Shown piece by piece: positions 17,944-27,146 of a DNA stretch of 62,688 nucleotides. Made by a program: the position numbers and the translations under genes. The notes below the pieces were generated by a model. That model worked only from the letters and a program-made list of their open reading frames with translations, had not been told where the DNA came from and made no database searches. How positions within the stretch are numbered: position 1 is the first letter of the stretch; each line of letters opens with the position of its first letter. Source of the DNA: Bacteroidales bacterium (lineage in GTDB: Bacteria; Bacteroidota; Bacteroidia; Bacteroidales; FEN-979); NCBI GenBank assembly GCA_023229525.1, contig JALNZC010000023.1, forward strand, positions 1 through 62,688. Reading direction: 5' to 3'.

Positions 17944-18612
17944 ATGAGTAAAAAAATCAAATCGGTAACCATCACGCAGAACGACTTTATTATCCGGAAT
18001 GTAACGGATGAAGAGCTCGATATCCGGGGACATCTGAGTCAGTTCACTGAATATGACAGTAACGGGTTCGTATTAAAGGAGATTAAGTATGACCGGATGG
18101 GCATTTTTGAGGATATGCACCTCTATACCTATGATGATAAGGGGTTTCTGATTACCGAATCATACTTCCAGGAAGAGCATGAAGAGGCAGAGAAAACGAT
18201 ATTTGAACATGACGGATCGGGACTTCTTACGAAAAGCAGTAAACAATATCTGGATGGTTCGGTCGATACCACAACATATTATTATGATGAAAATAAGCGT
18301 CTGGTAAAGAAAGTTACGACTCCGGATGATGACGAACCGGAAGAAGTGGAACTTTTCGAAGTTGAAGAACCAGATACCGCAGAAGCTATTCCGGACGAGG
18401 ATGACAATAATGTACAACTTACCCGGAACGAAAAAGGCCAGGTTATTTTGGAGGAAGTTCATTCAGCGGATCAAGAACTCCTCACCCGCGTGGAGCGTAA
18501 ATACGATACGGAAGATAATCTTTCGGAGGTTGAAGTTTTTATCGACGGACAAAGCAAAACCTTCACCCGTCATTATATTCTCCGTTATGAATATGTTTTT
18601 TTTGAGGAATAG
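17944..18612 (+). CDS. Hypothetical protein with YD/RHS-like beta repeats
   Basis: A 222-residue acidic protein without a signal peptide or TM helix. It consists of repeats of about 20 residues with the pattern YDxxGxxxxE (YDSNGFVLKE, YDDKGFLITE, HDGSGLLTK, YDENKRLVKK, RNEKGQVILE), resembling the YD/RHS repeats of large secreted proteins. It is short and lacks any toxin-like C terminus, so it is probably a small intracellular beta-sheet protein. An acidic linker (about 135-160) splits the repeats. No function can be assigned. Confidence 0.7.
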   Translation: MSKKIKSVTITQNDFIIRNVTDEELDIRGHLSQFTEYDSNGFVLKEIKYDRMGIFEDMHLYTYDDKGFLITESYFQEEHEEAEKTIFEHDGSGLLTKSSKQYLDGSVDTTTYYYDENKRLVKKVTTPDDDEPEEVELFEVEEPDTAEAIPDEDDNNVQLTRNEKGQVILEEVHSADQELLTRVERKYDTEDNLSEVEVFIDGQSKTFTRHYILRYEYVFFEE

Positions 18613-18646
18613 CGGCAATCCTCCTGAGTTTTCATAAATCAACCGG

Positions 18647-20647
18647 TCAGAACAGATTGTTAATAATGTTATCATCAACCCTGTAAGGCAGTGTAATCAG
18701 AAGTTTCGGTTCTATCTGCATGGCACGCTGAATGGCAAATAATGCTTCTTTGTTCCGTGCCCATGAACGGCGTGCAATACCATTATTGACATCCCAATGG
18801 AGCATCGAGCTTAACCTTCGGTCAGCCGCGGAAGTACCATCCAGTAACATACCAAAACCGCCGTTGATCACTTCTCCCCAGCCTACACCGCCTCCGTTGT
18901 GAATGGATACCCAGGTAGCCCCACGGAAACTATCGCCAATCACGTTCTGGATAGCCATATCTGCGGTAAAACCAGACCCATCATAAATATTGGATGTTTC
19001 GCGGTACGGAGAATCGGTGCCGGAAACATCATGATGGTCACGTCCCAGAACGATGGGTGCTGAAATCTTTCCAGCCCTGATTGCTTCATTGAATGCTGCT
19101 GCAATTCGCATACGTCCTTCACAATCAGCATAAAGTATCCTCGCCTGCGACCCAACTACCAGTTTATTTCTACCGGCTTCGTTGATCCAGTGAATGTTGT
19201 CGCGCATCTGCTGTTCTATTTCCTTGGGCACATTCGTGGCAATTTCGGTCATCACCTGCGCAGCAATCCGATCTGAAAGTGCAAGGTCTTCAGACTTTCC
19301 TGATGTACAAACCCAGCGGAAAGGACCAAAACCGTAATCGAAGTATAAGGGTCCCATGATATCCTGAACATAGGAAGGATAAATAAAAGTACCGTCTTTT
19401 TTCATCACATCTGCACCAGCCCGGCCTGCTTCGAGTAAAAATGCATTGCCGTAATCCCAGAAATACATGCCTTGGCCCGCGAGTTTATTGATGGCTGTAA
19501 CTTGACGGCAAAGCGATTGCCGGACCGCAGCCTTGAATTTCACCGCGTCTTCCACCATCATCGTGTTGGATTCTTCATAGGTCAATCCCACAGGGTAATA
19601 ACCGCCTGACCATGGATTGTGTAAAGAAGTTTGATCGGAACCGAGTTCCACATTAATTTCATGGGTTGCGAAGTATTCCCACAGATCGACAACATTACCC
19701 TGAAAAGCCAGGGAGACTGCTTCTTTGTTTGCCGCAGCATGTTTCATCCGCCGGGTCAATTCATTCAGGGAGGTGTACACCTCATCAACCCAACCTTGTT
19801 CATGCCGTTTGTTCACCACTTTTGGGTTGACTTCGGCAATCACACCGATAGCGCCTGCAATGACTGAAGCTTTAGCCTGTGCACCCGACATGCCCCCCAA
19901 ACCTGAAGAGACGAATATTTTTCCGCCAATACCGTCTGAGTTATTCATACGATTGGCATTGAGGATGGTGATGGTCGTTCCATGCACGATGCCTTGCGGG
20001 CCGATATACATGTATGATCCGGCCGTCATCTGCCCGTACTGCGTCACCCCGAGGGCATTGAACCGTTCCCAGTCGTCGGGTTTTGAATAGTTGGGAATCA
20101 TCATGCCATTCGTGACGACTACACGTGGCGCTTCTTTGTGTGAAGGGAAGAGTCCCATCGGATGACCGGAATACATGACCAGTGTTTGTTCGTCGGTCAT
20201 CTCTGCCAGGTATTTCATGGTAACCAGGTACTGTGCCCAGTTCTGAAAAACAGCGCCATTTCCGCCATAAGTTATCAATTCATGCGGATGCTGGGCGACA
20301 GCCGGATCCAGGTTGTTCTGGATCATTAGCATGATCGCTGCGGCTTGTAACGATCGATGTGGATATTCATGGATATTGTGGGCAAACATCGGATATGACG
20401 GACGATAGCGGTACATGTATATCCTTCCGTATTTTATCAATTCTTCCGCGAATTCGGGGGCCAGGATGGCATGGAACTTTTTATCGAAATAGCGTAATGC
20501 GTTTCGTACCGCCAGCTTTTTTTCTTCATTCGTTAAGATGTCTTTCCGTATCGGGGCATGGTTTACGGTAAGATCAAGGGAAGAACGTTCAGGAAGCACT
20601 TCCGGAATCCCCGTCAAAATGAATTTTTTAAAATCTTCAGCATTCAT
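18647..20647 (-). CDS. hutU: Urocanate hydratase, long form
   Basis: A 666-residue enzyme that converts urocanate to imidazolone propionate in histidine breakdown, using tightly bound NAD+. Family segments are clear: YGGNGAVFQNWAQYL, VMYSGHPMGLFPSH, QYGQMTAGSYMYIGPQG and SGLGGMSGAQAKA. The C-terminal glycine-rich GGGVGWGEVINGGFG is also present. It is about 100 residues longer than the proteobacterial HutU, as in the Bacteroidetes and eukaryotic form. No other hut gene (hutH, hutI, ftcD) lies in the window. Confidence 0.96.
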   Translation of the reverse strand: MNAEDFKKFILTGIPEVLPERSSLDLTVNHAPIRKDILTNEEKKLAVRNALRYFDKKFHAILAPEFAEELIKYGRIYMYRYRPSYPMFAHNIHEYPHRSLQAAAIMLMIQNNLDPAVAQHPHELITYGGNGAVFQNWAQYLVTMKYLAEMTDEQTLVMYSGHPMGLFPSHKEAPRVVVTNGMMIPNYSKPDDWERFNALGVTQYGQMTAGSYMYIGPQGIVHGTTITILNANRMNNSDGIGGKIFVSSGLGGMSGAQAKASVIAGAIGVIAEVNPKVVNKRHEQGWVDEVYTSLNELTRRMKHAAANKEAVSLAFQGNVVDLWEYFATHEINVELGSDQTSLHNPWSGGYYPVGLTYEESNTMMVEDAVKFKAAVRQSLCRQVTAINKLAGQGMYFWDYGNAFLLEAGRAGADVMKKDGTFIYPSYVQDIMGPLYFDYGFGPFRWVCTSGKSEDLALSDRIAAQVMTEIATNVPKEIEQQMRDNIHWINEAGRNKLVVGSQARILYADCEGRMRIAAAFNEAIRAGKISAPIVLGRDHHDVSGTDSPYRETSNIYDGSGFTADMAIQNVIGDSFRGATWVSIHNGGGVGWGEVINGGFGMLLDGTSAADRRLSSMLHWDVNNGIARRSWARNKEALFAIQRAMQIEPKLLITLPYRVDDNIINNLF

Positions 20648-20712
20648 GGTCTCAATTTATATAATCTGACGTTTCATCGGGTATTTTGCATTGATATTAT
20701 TAATCGTAAAGG

Positions 20713-21321
20713 CTAGATTTTTTCCTGTGCCGGCCGTAGGATCTGGTACAAAAAATCGCGGGCACGGAATAGCTGGGCTTTGACAGTACCGATGGGCAGG
20801 TCGAGCTCAGTGGCAATTTCTTCATATGACCATTCTTTAAAATACCGCAATTCGATCATATGGCGGTAATGGGGTTTCAGTTTCTCGACAACTTCATGGA
20901 TTAGCATGATCTTTTGCTTTTCAATGATCTTTTCTTCAGGATCGGGGATATCGGATGGAATGGTCGAGGAGTAGTCCGATCCCCCATCTTCGTCATCAAA
21001 GGTCCCTTCGGTAAATTGCATCCGTCGGTTTTTTCGTAAGAAATCGATGCAGTTATTGACCGCGATATTGAATAACCAGGTACTGAAACCAAAGTCAGAG
21101 GTATATTGATGAAGGTTTTTAAAGGCTTTCCCGAATGCCTCAATGGTCAGGTCTTCTGCATCGGTAGGATTTCTGGTCATCTTCAGCATCATAAAATGGA
21201 GGGAATCGCGATAGTTGTTCAGTAACTCCGCATAAGCTTGCTGATCTCCGTGATGGAGCGCTTTCTGCACCAAAAAGTAATCTCGCTTAGCTTTTTCGGT
21301 GAGATGATCGGTTACTTCCAT
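20713..21321 (-). CDS. RpoE-like ECF sigma factor
   Basis: A 202-residue sigma factor of the classic ECF type. Region 2 has PTDAEDLTIEAFGKAFKNL and then FSTWLFNIAVNNCIDFLRK. Region 4 has YEEIATELDLPIGTVKAQLF. An acidic linker joins them. Its first codons overlap the end of the glycosyltransferase gene by 10 bp, so the two are cotranscribed. No anti-sigma gene follows; hutU lies downstream after a 65-bp gap. Bacteroidetes keep a housekeeping-like ECF factor of this kind without a linked anti-sigma. Confidence 0.92.
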   Translation of the reverse strand: MEVTDHLTEKAKRDYFLVQKALHHGDQQAYAELLNNYRDSLHFMMLKMTRNPTDAEDLTIEAFGKAFKNLHQYTSDFGFSTWLFNIAVNNCIDFLRKNRRMQFTEGTFDDEDGGSDYSSTIPSDIPDPEEKIIEKQKIMLIHEVVEKLKPHYRHMIELRYFKEWSYEEIATELDLPIGTVKAQLFRARDFLYQILRPAQEKI

Positions 21322-22445
21322 TTCCTGGTTTTACGAAATACATTTGAGACCAGGATGGCCAGGTTGAACATTAACAGGAGAAAATCAAAGAACGGAAGAT
21401 ACGGGATCAGATCCTTTTCATTCAGTTGTCGCAAACATCGGGCAAAGACAACATATTGTGTGATCAGCCGTAAGAAAACCAGAAGTAATACCGGGAAAAC
21501 CGAAACGGAGAGTGAAATAAGCAGGATAAACAGGGTATAAAAGAAAAGGAGGCTCAATGAATAGATTCCCAAAGGAAGTTTATGTCTGAATTTATAATGA
21601 ATGCTTGTCGACAGATGCCGTCTTTTCTGGGTAATCCATTTCTCCAACGTTTGTTTCGGATCCGAGAAAGTATAACTTTCCGGGTTGATGCGGATGGAGG
21701 TATTTGACCGGTTTGCCACGCTGTTGATAAAAAGGTCGTCGTCGCCTGACCGGATTTGGTAGTGGGATATGAATCCTTTATTGCGATAAAACACTTGTTT
21801 CAGGTAAGAAAGGTTTCGCCCGACACCCATATAAGGAAATCCAGCCAGGGCGTACGAAAGATACTGGATGGCAATATGAGCGGTATCAAAACGAATCAGT
21901 TTATTCAGTAAGCCCTTGGTTTTATTGTAGGCGCCGTATCCCAATACCACTTCGATCCGGGGTCCGAAGGCCGATGACATTTCCTTGATCCACCGGGAAG
22001 ATGCCGGCCGGCAATCGGCATCGGTAAGTAAAATTTTAGAATAATGTGCAGATTTTATTCCGATGGAAAGTGGAAATTTCTTCCCGGAAAAAAAGTTCAG
22101 GTCTTCCTGTATTCTTATGCTGTTAAGATGAGGGTATTGCTCCTCTAAACCGGAAAGGAGAAATTGTGTATCGTCGTCGGAAGCATGATCCACAACCAAC
22201 ACCTCATATTCGGGATAATCCTGTTCAAGAATCAACGGGAGATTCTCATTCAGATGATGATATTCATTGTGGGCGCAAATAACCACCGTAACCCCCGTTT
22301 CCTTTTCAGGATGTGACTCAGGTTTGAAACGGGCAAGACGCCAGTATAATCCCCAGTAATAAAACAACTGCAATATCCAGGCAATGGCAAATACAATCAG
22401 TAAACAAAGGGGTAAAAACCGCGTATCGATCAACAAATCAATCAT
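21312..22445 (-). CDS. Family 2 membrane glycosyltransferase
   Basis: A 377-residue inner-membrane enzyme. There is one N-terminal TM helix (about 9-30), a cytosolic GT-A domain (about 45-270: VVICAHNEYHHLNENL for nucleotide-sugar binding, then LTDADCRP as the DxD metal site, then SGDDDLFI and the QKRRHLSTS catalytic region). Two or three C-terminal TM helices follow (about 290-365). Such proteins add sugars to lipid-linked or surface glycans; the acceptor is unknown. The ATG at 22445 fits the promoter box at 22472-22479. Confidence 0.88.
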   Translation of the reverse strand: MIDLLIDTRFLPLCLLIVFAIAWILQLFYYWGLYWRLARFKPESHPEKETGVTVVICAHNEYHHLNENLPLILEQDYPEYEVLVVDHASDDDTQFLLSGLEEQYPHLNSIRIQEDLNFFSGKKFPLSIGIKSAHYSKILLTDADCRPASSRWIKEMSSAFGPRIEVVLGYGAYNKTKGLLNKLIRFDTAHIAIQYLSYALAGFPYMGVGRNLSYLKQVFYRNKGFISHYQIRSGDDDLFINSVANRSNTSIRINPESYTFSDPKQTLEKWITQKRRHLSTSIHYKFRHKLPLGIYSLSLLFFYTLFILLISLSVSVFPVLLLVFLRLITQYVVFARCLRQLNEKDLIPYLPFFDFLLLMFNLAILVSNVFRKTRKWK

Positions 22446-22471
22446 TTGTTACATTTAATCTGACGACAAGG

Positions 22472-22479
22472 CAAATTTA
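22472..22479 (-). promoter_or_regulatory. Bacteroidetes -7 box for glycosyltransferase/sigma operon
   Basis: Forward CAAATTTA reads TAAATTTG on the minus strand, matching TAnnTTTG. The leader would be about 20 nt. Confidence 0.5.
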
Positions 22480-22571
22480 TTCATTCCCGGTGAATTAAAA
22501 CCAGGTTTGTGTATAATTTGACCGGAAGATTGAAAATAGTTTAAAACCGTGAGAGAAAAAGGAAGAACCCG

Positions 22572-22579
22572 TATCTTTG
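22572..22579 (+). promoter_or_regulatory. Bacteroidetes -7 box for tgt
   Basis: TATCTTTG, an exact TAnnTTTG match, lies 26 nt before the TTG start of tgt. This supports the TTG start, because no ATG lies between. Confidence 0.55.
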
Positions 22580-22604
22580 CCCAAACTTTTTCAACCTGTT
22601 TTCT

Positions 22605-23735
22605 TTGAAGTTCGACATTTCTTTTCGCGATTACGATTCAAAAGCACGTGTAGGAACCTTAACCACCGATCATGGACCGGTTGAGACCCCGTTTTTCATG
22701 CCCGTCGGTACGGCAGGTGCAGTAAAGGCGCTTCATGTTGAAGAGTTACGTAATGATGTGAAAGCGCAGATCATGCTTTCCAATACCTATCATCTTTATT
22801 TACGGCCGGGAGTGGATATCATCTCAAGAGCGGGAGGACTGCATAAATTTAATGGATGGGATAAACCCATTCTTACGGATAGCGGTGGGTATCAGATCTA
22901 TTCCCTGGGTGATATCCGGAAATTCACCGATAACGGGGTGGTATTCCAATCACACATCGATGGTTCGAAACATGTTTTTACACCCGAAAAAGCGATTGAT
23001 GTGCAACGGGCATTGGGAGCCGATATCATCATGGCATTTGATGAATGCACTCCATATCCCTGCGATTTGGCTTACGCTAAAAAATCGATGAAACGAACCC
23101 ACCATTGGTTATCGCGTTGCGTCGACCATTTTCACCAGACCCATTGTCCGCATGGGTATTTACAAAGCCTTTTCCCCATAGTCCAGGGCAGCGTCTACCC
23201 GGCGCTACGAGAAGAGTCGGCCAGATTTGTTTCAGGTTTCGATTCACCGGGATATGCAATCGGGGGATTGTCGGTGGGTGAGCCAACATCGTTGATGTAT
23301 GAAATGACCGCCCAGGTATGCGATATTCTGCCTGATGAGAAACCCCGCTATCTTATGGGGGTTGGCACACCGGCCAATATTCTGGAGAGCATTTCCCTCG
23401 GGATCGATATGTTCGATTGCGTGATTCCCACCCGGAACGGACGCAACGGTATGCTTTTTACCAGGAACGGTATTATCAATATCAAGAATGAGAAATGGAA
23501 GGACGATTTTTCACCACTGGAAGCCGAAGGAGAAGTGTTTGCAGATATACAATACAATAAGGCATTTCTCCGGCATATGTTCATTTCCAGAGAAATCCTG
23601 GCTTCGATGATAGCTACCATACATAACCTCGGTTTTTACATCTGGCTAATGAAGGAAGCAAGGGAACAGATCAGTAAGGGAACATTTTCGGCATGGAAAT
23701 CGAAAATGGTTGTGCAATTGATGAAGCGATTATAA
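22605..23735 (+). CDS. tgt: tRNA-guanine transglycosylase (queuosine)
   Basis: A 376-residue enzyme that exchanges G34 for preQ1 in tRNAs with GUN anticodons. Catalytic-region motifs are present: MLSNTYHLYLRPG, LTDSGGYQIYS, the QRALGADIIMAFDEC segment, GGLSVGEP and FDCVIPTRNGRNG. It starts at TTG (MKFDISFRD). The C-terminal CxCxxC zinc motif of E. coli Tgt is absent: the equivalent stretch reads GEVFADIQYNKAFLRHMF, although the later HN of TIHNLGF remains. Bacteroidetes Tgt proteins seem to share this, so activity is not excluded. Followed by a membrane glycosyltransferase. Confidence 0.95.
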   Translation: MKFDISFRDYDSKARVGTLTTDHGPVETPFFMPVGTAGAVKALHVEELRNDVKAQIMLSNTYHLYLRPGVDIISRAGGLHKFNGWDKPILTDSGGYQIYSLGDIRKFTDNGVVFQSHIDGSKHVFTPEKAIDVQRALGADIIMAFDECTPYPCDLAYAKKSMKRTHHWLSRCVDHFHQTHCPHGYLQSLFPIVQGSVYPALREESARFVSGFDSPGYAIGGLSVGEPTSLMYEMTAQVCDILPDEKPRYLMGVGTPANILESISLGIDMFDCVIPTRNGRNGMLFTRNGIINIKNEKWKDDFSPLEAEGEVFADIQYNKAFLRHMFISREILASMIATIHNLGFYIWLMKEAREQISKGTFSAWKSKMVVQLMKRL

Positions 23736-23754
23736 AATAATTGAAATTGAAATC

Positions 23755-25512
23755 TTGACTTGTTGTTGTAATCCAGGGAAAATAAATTTGACGATCCAGC
23801 AAAATATACATAAACTTTTTAAAGGTTCCAATGCCCCTTTATTATTAATCCTGGGAATCTGGTTTATCATCAATCTGTTGCAGGCGGCATTAACCGGGTT
23901 GTTCGATGATGAAGCATTATTCTGGATGTACGGACAGCGGTTGAGCTGGGGATATTATGAACATCCGCCAATGGTGGGCCTGCTGATCCGAGGTGGGTAT
24001 GAGATCTTTCAAAACGAACTCGGGGTAAGACTCCTGTTTGTGGTCGCTTCAACAGTTTCCATTTTCTTGCTTTTGAAATTAGCCCATGTTACGAATTATT
24101 TACTTTTCGCGTCACTTTGTTTTTCCCCCCTGATCATGCAGGTAGGCGGTTTTATGGCTGCTCCGGATATCCCGATGATTTTTTTCATCCTATTGTTTTT
24201 CCTGGTTTATAAAAAGTACCTTGAAAAGGATAGCTTTATTATCTCTGTGTTGTGGGGATTTATTATGGCGGCCATGATATACAGCAAATACAACGCCATC
24301 CTGGTTATCCTGTTTACGATTTTATCGAATCTCAACTTATTGAAAAAGAGATCTTTTTATGTAGCCGCAGGTGTTGCCCTCCTCTTTTTCGTTCCCCACA
24401 TTTTGTGGTCGGTTTATAATGACAATCCCACGATTTATTATCATCTCATTGAACGTAATTACAGACAAACTCATCATCTCCGGTATTTAATTGAATTCAT
24501 CGGTGGTCAGTTTGGAATTTATGGCCCGCTGATGGCCCCATTTTTCTTTTGGTTCACACTGACCTTTAAAACAAATAATCTTTTTGAACGAAGCCTGAAA
24601 TTTTCCGTCATCGGGATTCTCCTGTTTTTTCTTATCTACACGTTGCGTGGCCAGGTTGAGCCCAACTGGACGGTTCCGGCTTTCGTACCCATGATTATCC
24701 TTACATACAAATCGTTGGTGAACAGAAAAAAATTGCATAAGATCATATATTATCTTGCAGCAATCAGTATTGTACTTATGATCTTTTTCAGGTTTTACCT
24801 TATTAACGATTTTCTAAAACTTCCGAGGAAGGTTGTTAACCTCTCGGAGTTATATAATTGGAAAGAGTGGGCGAAAGATATTGAGAAACTGGCAGACGGG
24901 CGACCGGTTGTATTTTTCAATTCTTATCAACGGGCATCAAAGTATACCTTTTACTCCGGGAAACAGGCAACAACACTTGAAGATTTCAACAGCCACCGTA
25001 CCCAGTTTTATTACTGGACCGATCTTGAAAAAAATCTGCAGGGGAAAAAGGTTTTTGTTGCCGGTTTTTCTTCGTTTCTTTACTTTCCGGATAAAAGGGA
25101 ATACCTTGGGAAAAACGGGGTCACCACATATTACGGAGAGGAAAATAATTTTCAGTCATTTTACCGCGTTCCTTTGAAAACGATGTTATCAAAACTTACT
25201 TTTCCGGCAAATTCAGAAGTTATTTTACCTGTTCGTATTTTCAATCCTGACGAAAAACCGTTGCACTTTAACCAGGATTCCAGCCGGCATTCACAACTGG
25301 TTTATCATTTTATCCAACAGGGGCCATACGTAGCAGAGGAAGTACCGTCAACAGATATCACAAACATGGTCATCCAGGGTAGGTATTCCGACACCATTAT
25401 GATGATAAAAACACCTTCTCAGCCAGGCAGATATCATTTCTGGGTATCCATTAAAACCGGCTGGATGCGGGCCGGACATAATGAAAATCATCAAATCATG
25501 GATGTATATTGA
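23755..25512 (+). CDS. GT39-like membrane glycosyltransferase
   Basis: A 585-residue polytopic GT-C enzyme (PMT/ArnT type) that would transfer a sugar from a lipid-phosphate donor on the outer face of the inner membrane. There are about ten TM helices in residues 20-370. The first loop carries the acidic catalytic motif FDDEALFW followed by YYEHPPMVGLLI, as in dolichyl-phosphate-mannose transferases. A soluble C-terminal domain follows (about 380-585). The TTG at 23755 gives a Cys-rich, odd N terminus; a second TTG at 23788 may be the true start. The stop overlaps the ATG of the next gene by one base (TGATG), so the two are translationally coupled. Confidence 0.87.
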   Translation: MTCCCNPGKINLTIQQNIHKLFKGSNAPLLLILGIWFIINLLQAALTGLFDDEALFWMYGQRLSWGYYEHPPMVGLLIRGGYEIFQNELGVRLLFVVASTVSIFLLLKLAHVTNYLLFASLCFSPLIMQVGGFMAAPDIPMIFFILLFFLVYKKYLEKDSFIISVLWGFIMAAMIYSKYNAILVILFTILSNLNLLKKRSFYVAAGVALLFFVPHILWSVYNDNPTIYYHLIERNYRQTHHLRYLIEFIGGQFGIYGPLMAPFFFWFTLTFKTNNLFERSLKFSVIGILLFFLIYTLRGQVEPNWTVPAFVPMIILTYKSLVNRKKLHKIIYYLAAISIVLMIFFRFYLINDFLKLPRKVVNLSELYNWKEWAKDIEKLADGRPVVFFNSYQRASKYTFYSGKQATTLEDFNSHRTQFYYWTDLEKNLQGKKVFVAGFSSFLYFPDKREYLGKNGVTTYYGEENNFQSFYRVPLKTMLSKLTFPANSEVILPVRIFNPDEKPLHFNQDSSRHSQLVYHFIQQGPYVAEEVPSTDITNMVIQGRYSDTIMMIKTPSQPGRYHFWVSIKTGWMRAGHNENHQIMDVY

Positions 25513-26588
25513 TGCGGACGATTGACATATATATCATTAAAAAGTTTTTAGGGACTTTCTTTTTCACCCTGATGCTTTTGATTTTTATTGTGATCATCTT
25601 TGATATTTCTGAAAAAATCGATGATTTCCTGAAGTTTGATGCTCCGTTGCACGCTATCATTTTCGATTATTATCTCAATTTTGTTCCTTATTTCATAAAC
25701 CTTTTCAGTTATCTCCTTACCTTCATCGCGGTCATTTTTTTTACGTCCCGGATGGCTTCCAACTCGGAAATCGTTGCGATCCTGAGCGCAGGGATCAGTT
25801 TCAAACGGTTCCTGTTTCCCTATTTCATTTCTGCCGTAGTGCTTGGATTACTCTCTTTTTTTCTGGCTAATTTCATTATTCCGTATACCAACCGGAGTAT
25901 GTTTACCTTCGAAAAAAGATACCTCAAAGAACCGCGGGAATTCAATAATCAGAATATCCACAAGCAGATCAGTGTTGGAACATTTATCTACCTGGAAAAT
26001 TTCAACACCCATAACCGATCCGGTTGGAAATTTACCCTGGAACAATTTAAAGACCGCGAACTAATATATAAATTAAAAGGGGAACGCATTGAATGGGACA
26101 GTTTGAAGGGAAGATGGACCATAAACAATTATTTTATCCGTCGTATCAATGGGATGGATGAGTCAATCACCAAAGGAACCAGACTCGACACGATTTTGCC
26201 TTTCAAACCGGCAGATTTTACGGAGGATATCGAGGAAGTTAAAATCATGAATTATTTTGTTTTACAGGAACATATTAATAAAAAAGAGCTACGAGGTGAT
26301 CCCGATGTAATTAAATATAAAGTCAAAAAATATGAACGGATCGCTTTCCCGTTTGCCACCATAATTCTTACATTGATTGGCGTTTCAGTCTCCAGCCGTA
26401 AAGTCCGCGGAGGCATCGGCTACCATCTTGGATTCGGTCTGTCGCTAACTTTCATTTACATTCTCTTCATGCAGATTTTTACAGTGTTTGCGACCCTCGG
26501 AAACCTTCCACCACTTATTGCAGTGTGGACTCCCAACATAATTTTCGGCCTGATCGCCTTTGTCATGATACGGAAAGCGCCTAAATAA
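25512..26588 (+). CDS. LptF/LptG family permease
   Basis: A 358-residue YjgP/YjgQ-type permease of the LPS-export ABC transporter. Three TM helices lie at each end (about 10-35, 50-75, 95-120 and about 270-355) around a periplasmic jellyroll domain (about 130-260). The family segment SRMASNSEIVAILSAGIS, coupling to the LptB ATPase, is visible. Its start overlaps the upstream gene's stop by one base. With the OstA-like protein and LptD it is the third Lpt component in the window. Whether it is LptF or LptG cannot be told here. Confidence 0.92.
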   Translation: MRTIDIYIIKKFLGTFFFTLMLLIFIVIIFDISEKIDDFLKFDAPLHAIIFDYYLNFVPYFINLFSYLLTFIAVIFFTSRMASNSEIVAILSAGISFKRFLFPYFISAVVLGLLSFFLANFIIPYTNRSMFTFEKRYLKEPREFNNQNIHKQISVGTFIYLENFNTHNRSGWKFTLEQFKDRELIYKLKGERIEWDSLKGRWTINNYFIRRINGMDESITKGTRLDTILPFKPADFTEDIEEVKIMNYFVLQEHINKKELRGDPDVIKYKVKKYERIAFPFATIILTLIGVSVSSRKVRGGIGYHLGFGLSLTFIYILFMQIFTVFATLGNLPPLIAVWTPNIIFGLIAFVMIRKAPK

Positions 26589-26850
26589 TGGGTCGCTTTG
26601 CTCCCGATGCAGGATGTAGGTCGCTTCGCTCCCGATGCAGGATGCAGGTCGCTTCGCTCCCGATGCAGGATACAGGATGCAGGATGCAGGTCGCTTCGCT
26701 CCTGATGCAGGATACAGGATGCAGGTCGCTTCGCTCCCGATGCAGGATGCAGGCTGCTTTGCTCCCGATGCAGGATGCGGATCGTTTCGCTCCTGATGCA
26801 GGATGCAGGTCGCTTCGCTCCGATCCAGGATACTGGATGTAGGATAAAGG
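26589..26850. repeat. Composite array: heptamers with TCGCTTCGCTCC modules
   Basis: Begins directly after the stop of the LptF/G gene. GATGCAG and GATACAG heptamers alternate with eight copies of a TCGCTTCGCTCC module (starting near 26591, 26612, 26650, 26691, 26727, 26753, 26781 and 26811, some with one substitution). The opposite strand reads GGAGCGAAGCGA, containing GCGAAGC. Single copies of the same module interrupt the arrays near 300 and 28198. ORFs over this stretch are periodic artefacts. Confidence 0.9.
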
Positions 26851-26866
26851 ATAAATATTTCATGGA

Positions 26867-27077
26867 GGTGGGTATGTTGCATAAGCAGCCTTGGCGAGAG
26901 CTTTGGCTGTGCGGTAGGGTTGTGTGGCTCGAGATGCAGGTGCGTTGCAATATACCCACCGGAGTCCTGCCATTCATCCATGTCGTGAACTTTCATTCGA
27001 CACCCCGACGTGACTGTATTGCAACATACCCGCCGGAGTCCCGCCATTCATCAATGTGGTGAACCTTCATTCAACGC
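26867..27077. repeat. Inverted plus direct repeat, possible non-autonomous element
   Basis: GGTGGGTATGTTGCA at 26867-26881 is the near-perfect inverse of TGCAATATACCCACC at 26946-26960. The latter starts a unit of about 57 bp that is repeated 74 bp further on (TGCAACATACCCGCC at 27020-27034), with the same following text including GGAGTC and GCCATTCATC. No transposase ORF is inside. It could be a small non-autonomous element or a remnant. With the array before it, it fills a 558-bp gap without a gene. Confidence 0.65.
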
Positions 27078-27104
27078 TCTTTCACCTTGAGTACTTCAAA
27101 CCCA

Positions 27105-27145
27105 ACACCCTTTCTCCTTGAGGAGAAGGGCCGGTGGTTGAGGTG
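27105..27145. repeat. Degenerate copy of the REP-like palindrome
   Basis: TTTCTCCTTGAGGAGAAGGG followed by a GGTGGTTGAGGTG tail. It matches, with a few changes, the CCCCTCTCCTTGAGGAGAGG-type palindrome and GGGGGTGAGGTG tail found three times inside birA. It lies next to the stop of ispE. Confidence 0.65.
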
Positions 27146-27146
27146 A

